A program made the translations under genes and the position numbers. A stretch of 5,667 nucleotides of DNA from Maribacter sp. (GTDB lineage: Bacteria; Bacteroidota; Bacteroidia; Flavobacteriales; Flavobacteriaceae). Location of the stretch: NCBI GenBank assembly GCA_003232155.1, contig QILY01000110.1:1-5667 (forward strand), written 5' to 3'. How positions within the stretch are numbered: the stretch's first letter is position 1; each line of letters begins with the position of its first letter. Below the pieces are notes generated by a model that worked only from the letters and a program-made list of their open reading frames with translations, did no database searches and was not told the DNA's origin. Positions 5,320 to 5,667 of this stretch are shown piece after piece.

Positions 5320-5667
5320 TTATTGAATAATACCAGCACAACTTACTCGCGCACCAGCAGCACCACTAGGTTGTGAAGTAAAATCATCAACACCTTGATG
5401 AACAATCACACCTTTACCTACAATATTTTTGGTTTCGTCATCACAGCCAATACACCATTGATCAGTTGAAAATGTTACAGTTGCATTGCCTTCGGCATCA
5501 GCCATAAAATTACCAATATCACCTTTGTGGTACCCTTCTGCTGCCCCCCATTTTCCGTGTGGTGTACTTGTTGGGTTCCAGTGCCCTCCTGTAGATTTGC
5601 CGTCGGCAGATGAACAATCAGCTTTGTCATGAATGTGAATGGCATGTTCACCTTCGGTAAGACCAGA
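5320..5667 (-). CDS. sodC: Cu/Zn superoxide dismutase (N-terminus beyond window edge)
   Basis: The frame is open from base 5667 to the stop at 5320, giving the C-terminal 115 residues of a Cu/Zn superoxide dismutase, which converts superoxide to hydrogen peroxide and oxygen. In visible numbering, the copper ligands are H11 and H13 (EHAIHIHD), the bridging histidine H29 (GGHWNP), and H90 (VIVHQGVDDF). The zinc ligands are H37 (PHG), H47 and D50 (YHKGDIGN). The active-site arginine is R107 (GARVSC). C18 and C110 match the conserved disulfide pair. An ATG at 5505 lies after most metal ligands and is internal, not the start. Family members in Gram-negative bacteria are usually exported to the periplasm, often as lipoproteins, but the signal region is not visible. 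An extra CxxC (C72, C75; WCIGC) lies before the last copper ligand. A strong terminator follows the stop. Confidence 0.95.
   Translation of the reverse strand, partial: SGLTEGEHAIHIHDKADCSSADGKSTGGHWNPTSTPHGKWGAAEGYHKGDIGNFMADAEGNATVTFSTDQWCIGCDDETKNIVGKGVIVHQGVDDFTSQPSGAAGARVSCAGIIQ

Noticed and set aside
5320..5505. A separate 61-residue gene starting at ATG 5505
   Set aside because: The frame continues upstream to the window edge with the dismutase metal ligands, so this ATG is internal.

Overview
This AT-rich window looks like the chromosome of a marine-type member of the Flavobacteriaceae (Bacteroidota). The evidence is a LytS-type kinase joined to a 2TM domain, several small 2TM-domain proteins, a LytTR response regulator, a flavobacterial LETM1-related protein, and genes with little Shine-Dalgarno sequence. 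No genus can be named from this window alone.

Positions 1-3723 (+ strand) form one signalling locus. It opens with the C-terminal 297 residues of a LytS/YpdA-type sensor kinase, whose N-terminus lies outside the window. Unusually, this kinase ends in a two-helix membrane domain (2TM, PF13239-like) placed after its ATPase domain. Five small genes follow (called 2TM-A to 2TM-E here), each encoding little more than one free-standing 2TM domain. A LytTR-type response regulator, the natural partner of the kinase, closes the run. 2TM-A is nearly a copy of the kinase's own C-terminal domain, with about 58 of 87 positions identical in an ungapped hand alignment. Going downstream, the copies become more different, and the distance between two landmark residues grows steadily (56, 56, 58, 67, 73, 80). 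The simplest reading is a membrane-sensing two-component system that has expanded its own membrane domain into a set of candidate accessory subunits. The role of those subunits is inference.

Positions 3724-3791 are a short convergent junction with an AT-rich inverted repeat. Positions 3792-4991 (- strand) encode a 399-residue protein with a LETM1-like C-terminal region, of the type annotated in flavobacteria as LETM1-related biofilm-associated protein.

Positions 4992-5319 have no gene but are rich in structure. They hold a 16-bp palindrome, three perfect 9-bp tandem repeats, two abutting inverted repeats, and a strong A/T-flanked hairpin terminator. Positions 5320-5667 (- strand) are the C-terminal 115 residues of a Cu/Zn superoxide dismutase with the full visible metal-ligand set; its N-terminus is beyond the window edge.

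The most interesting part is the kinase / 2TM array / LytTR locus. No tRNA, rRNA, CRISPR array or transposase was seen.
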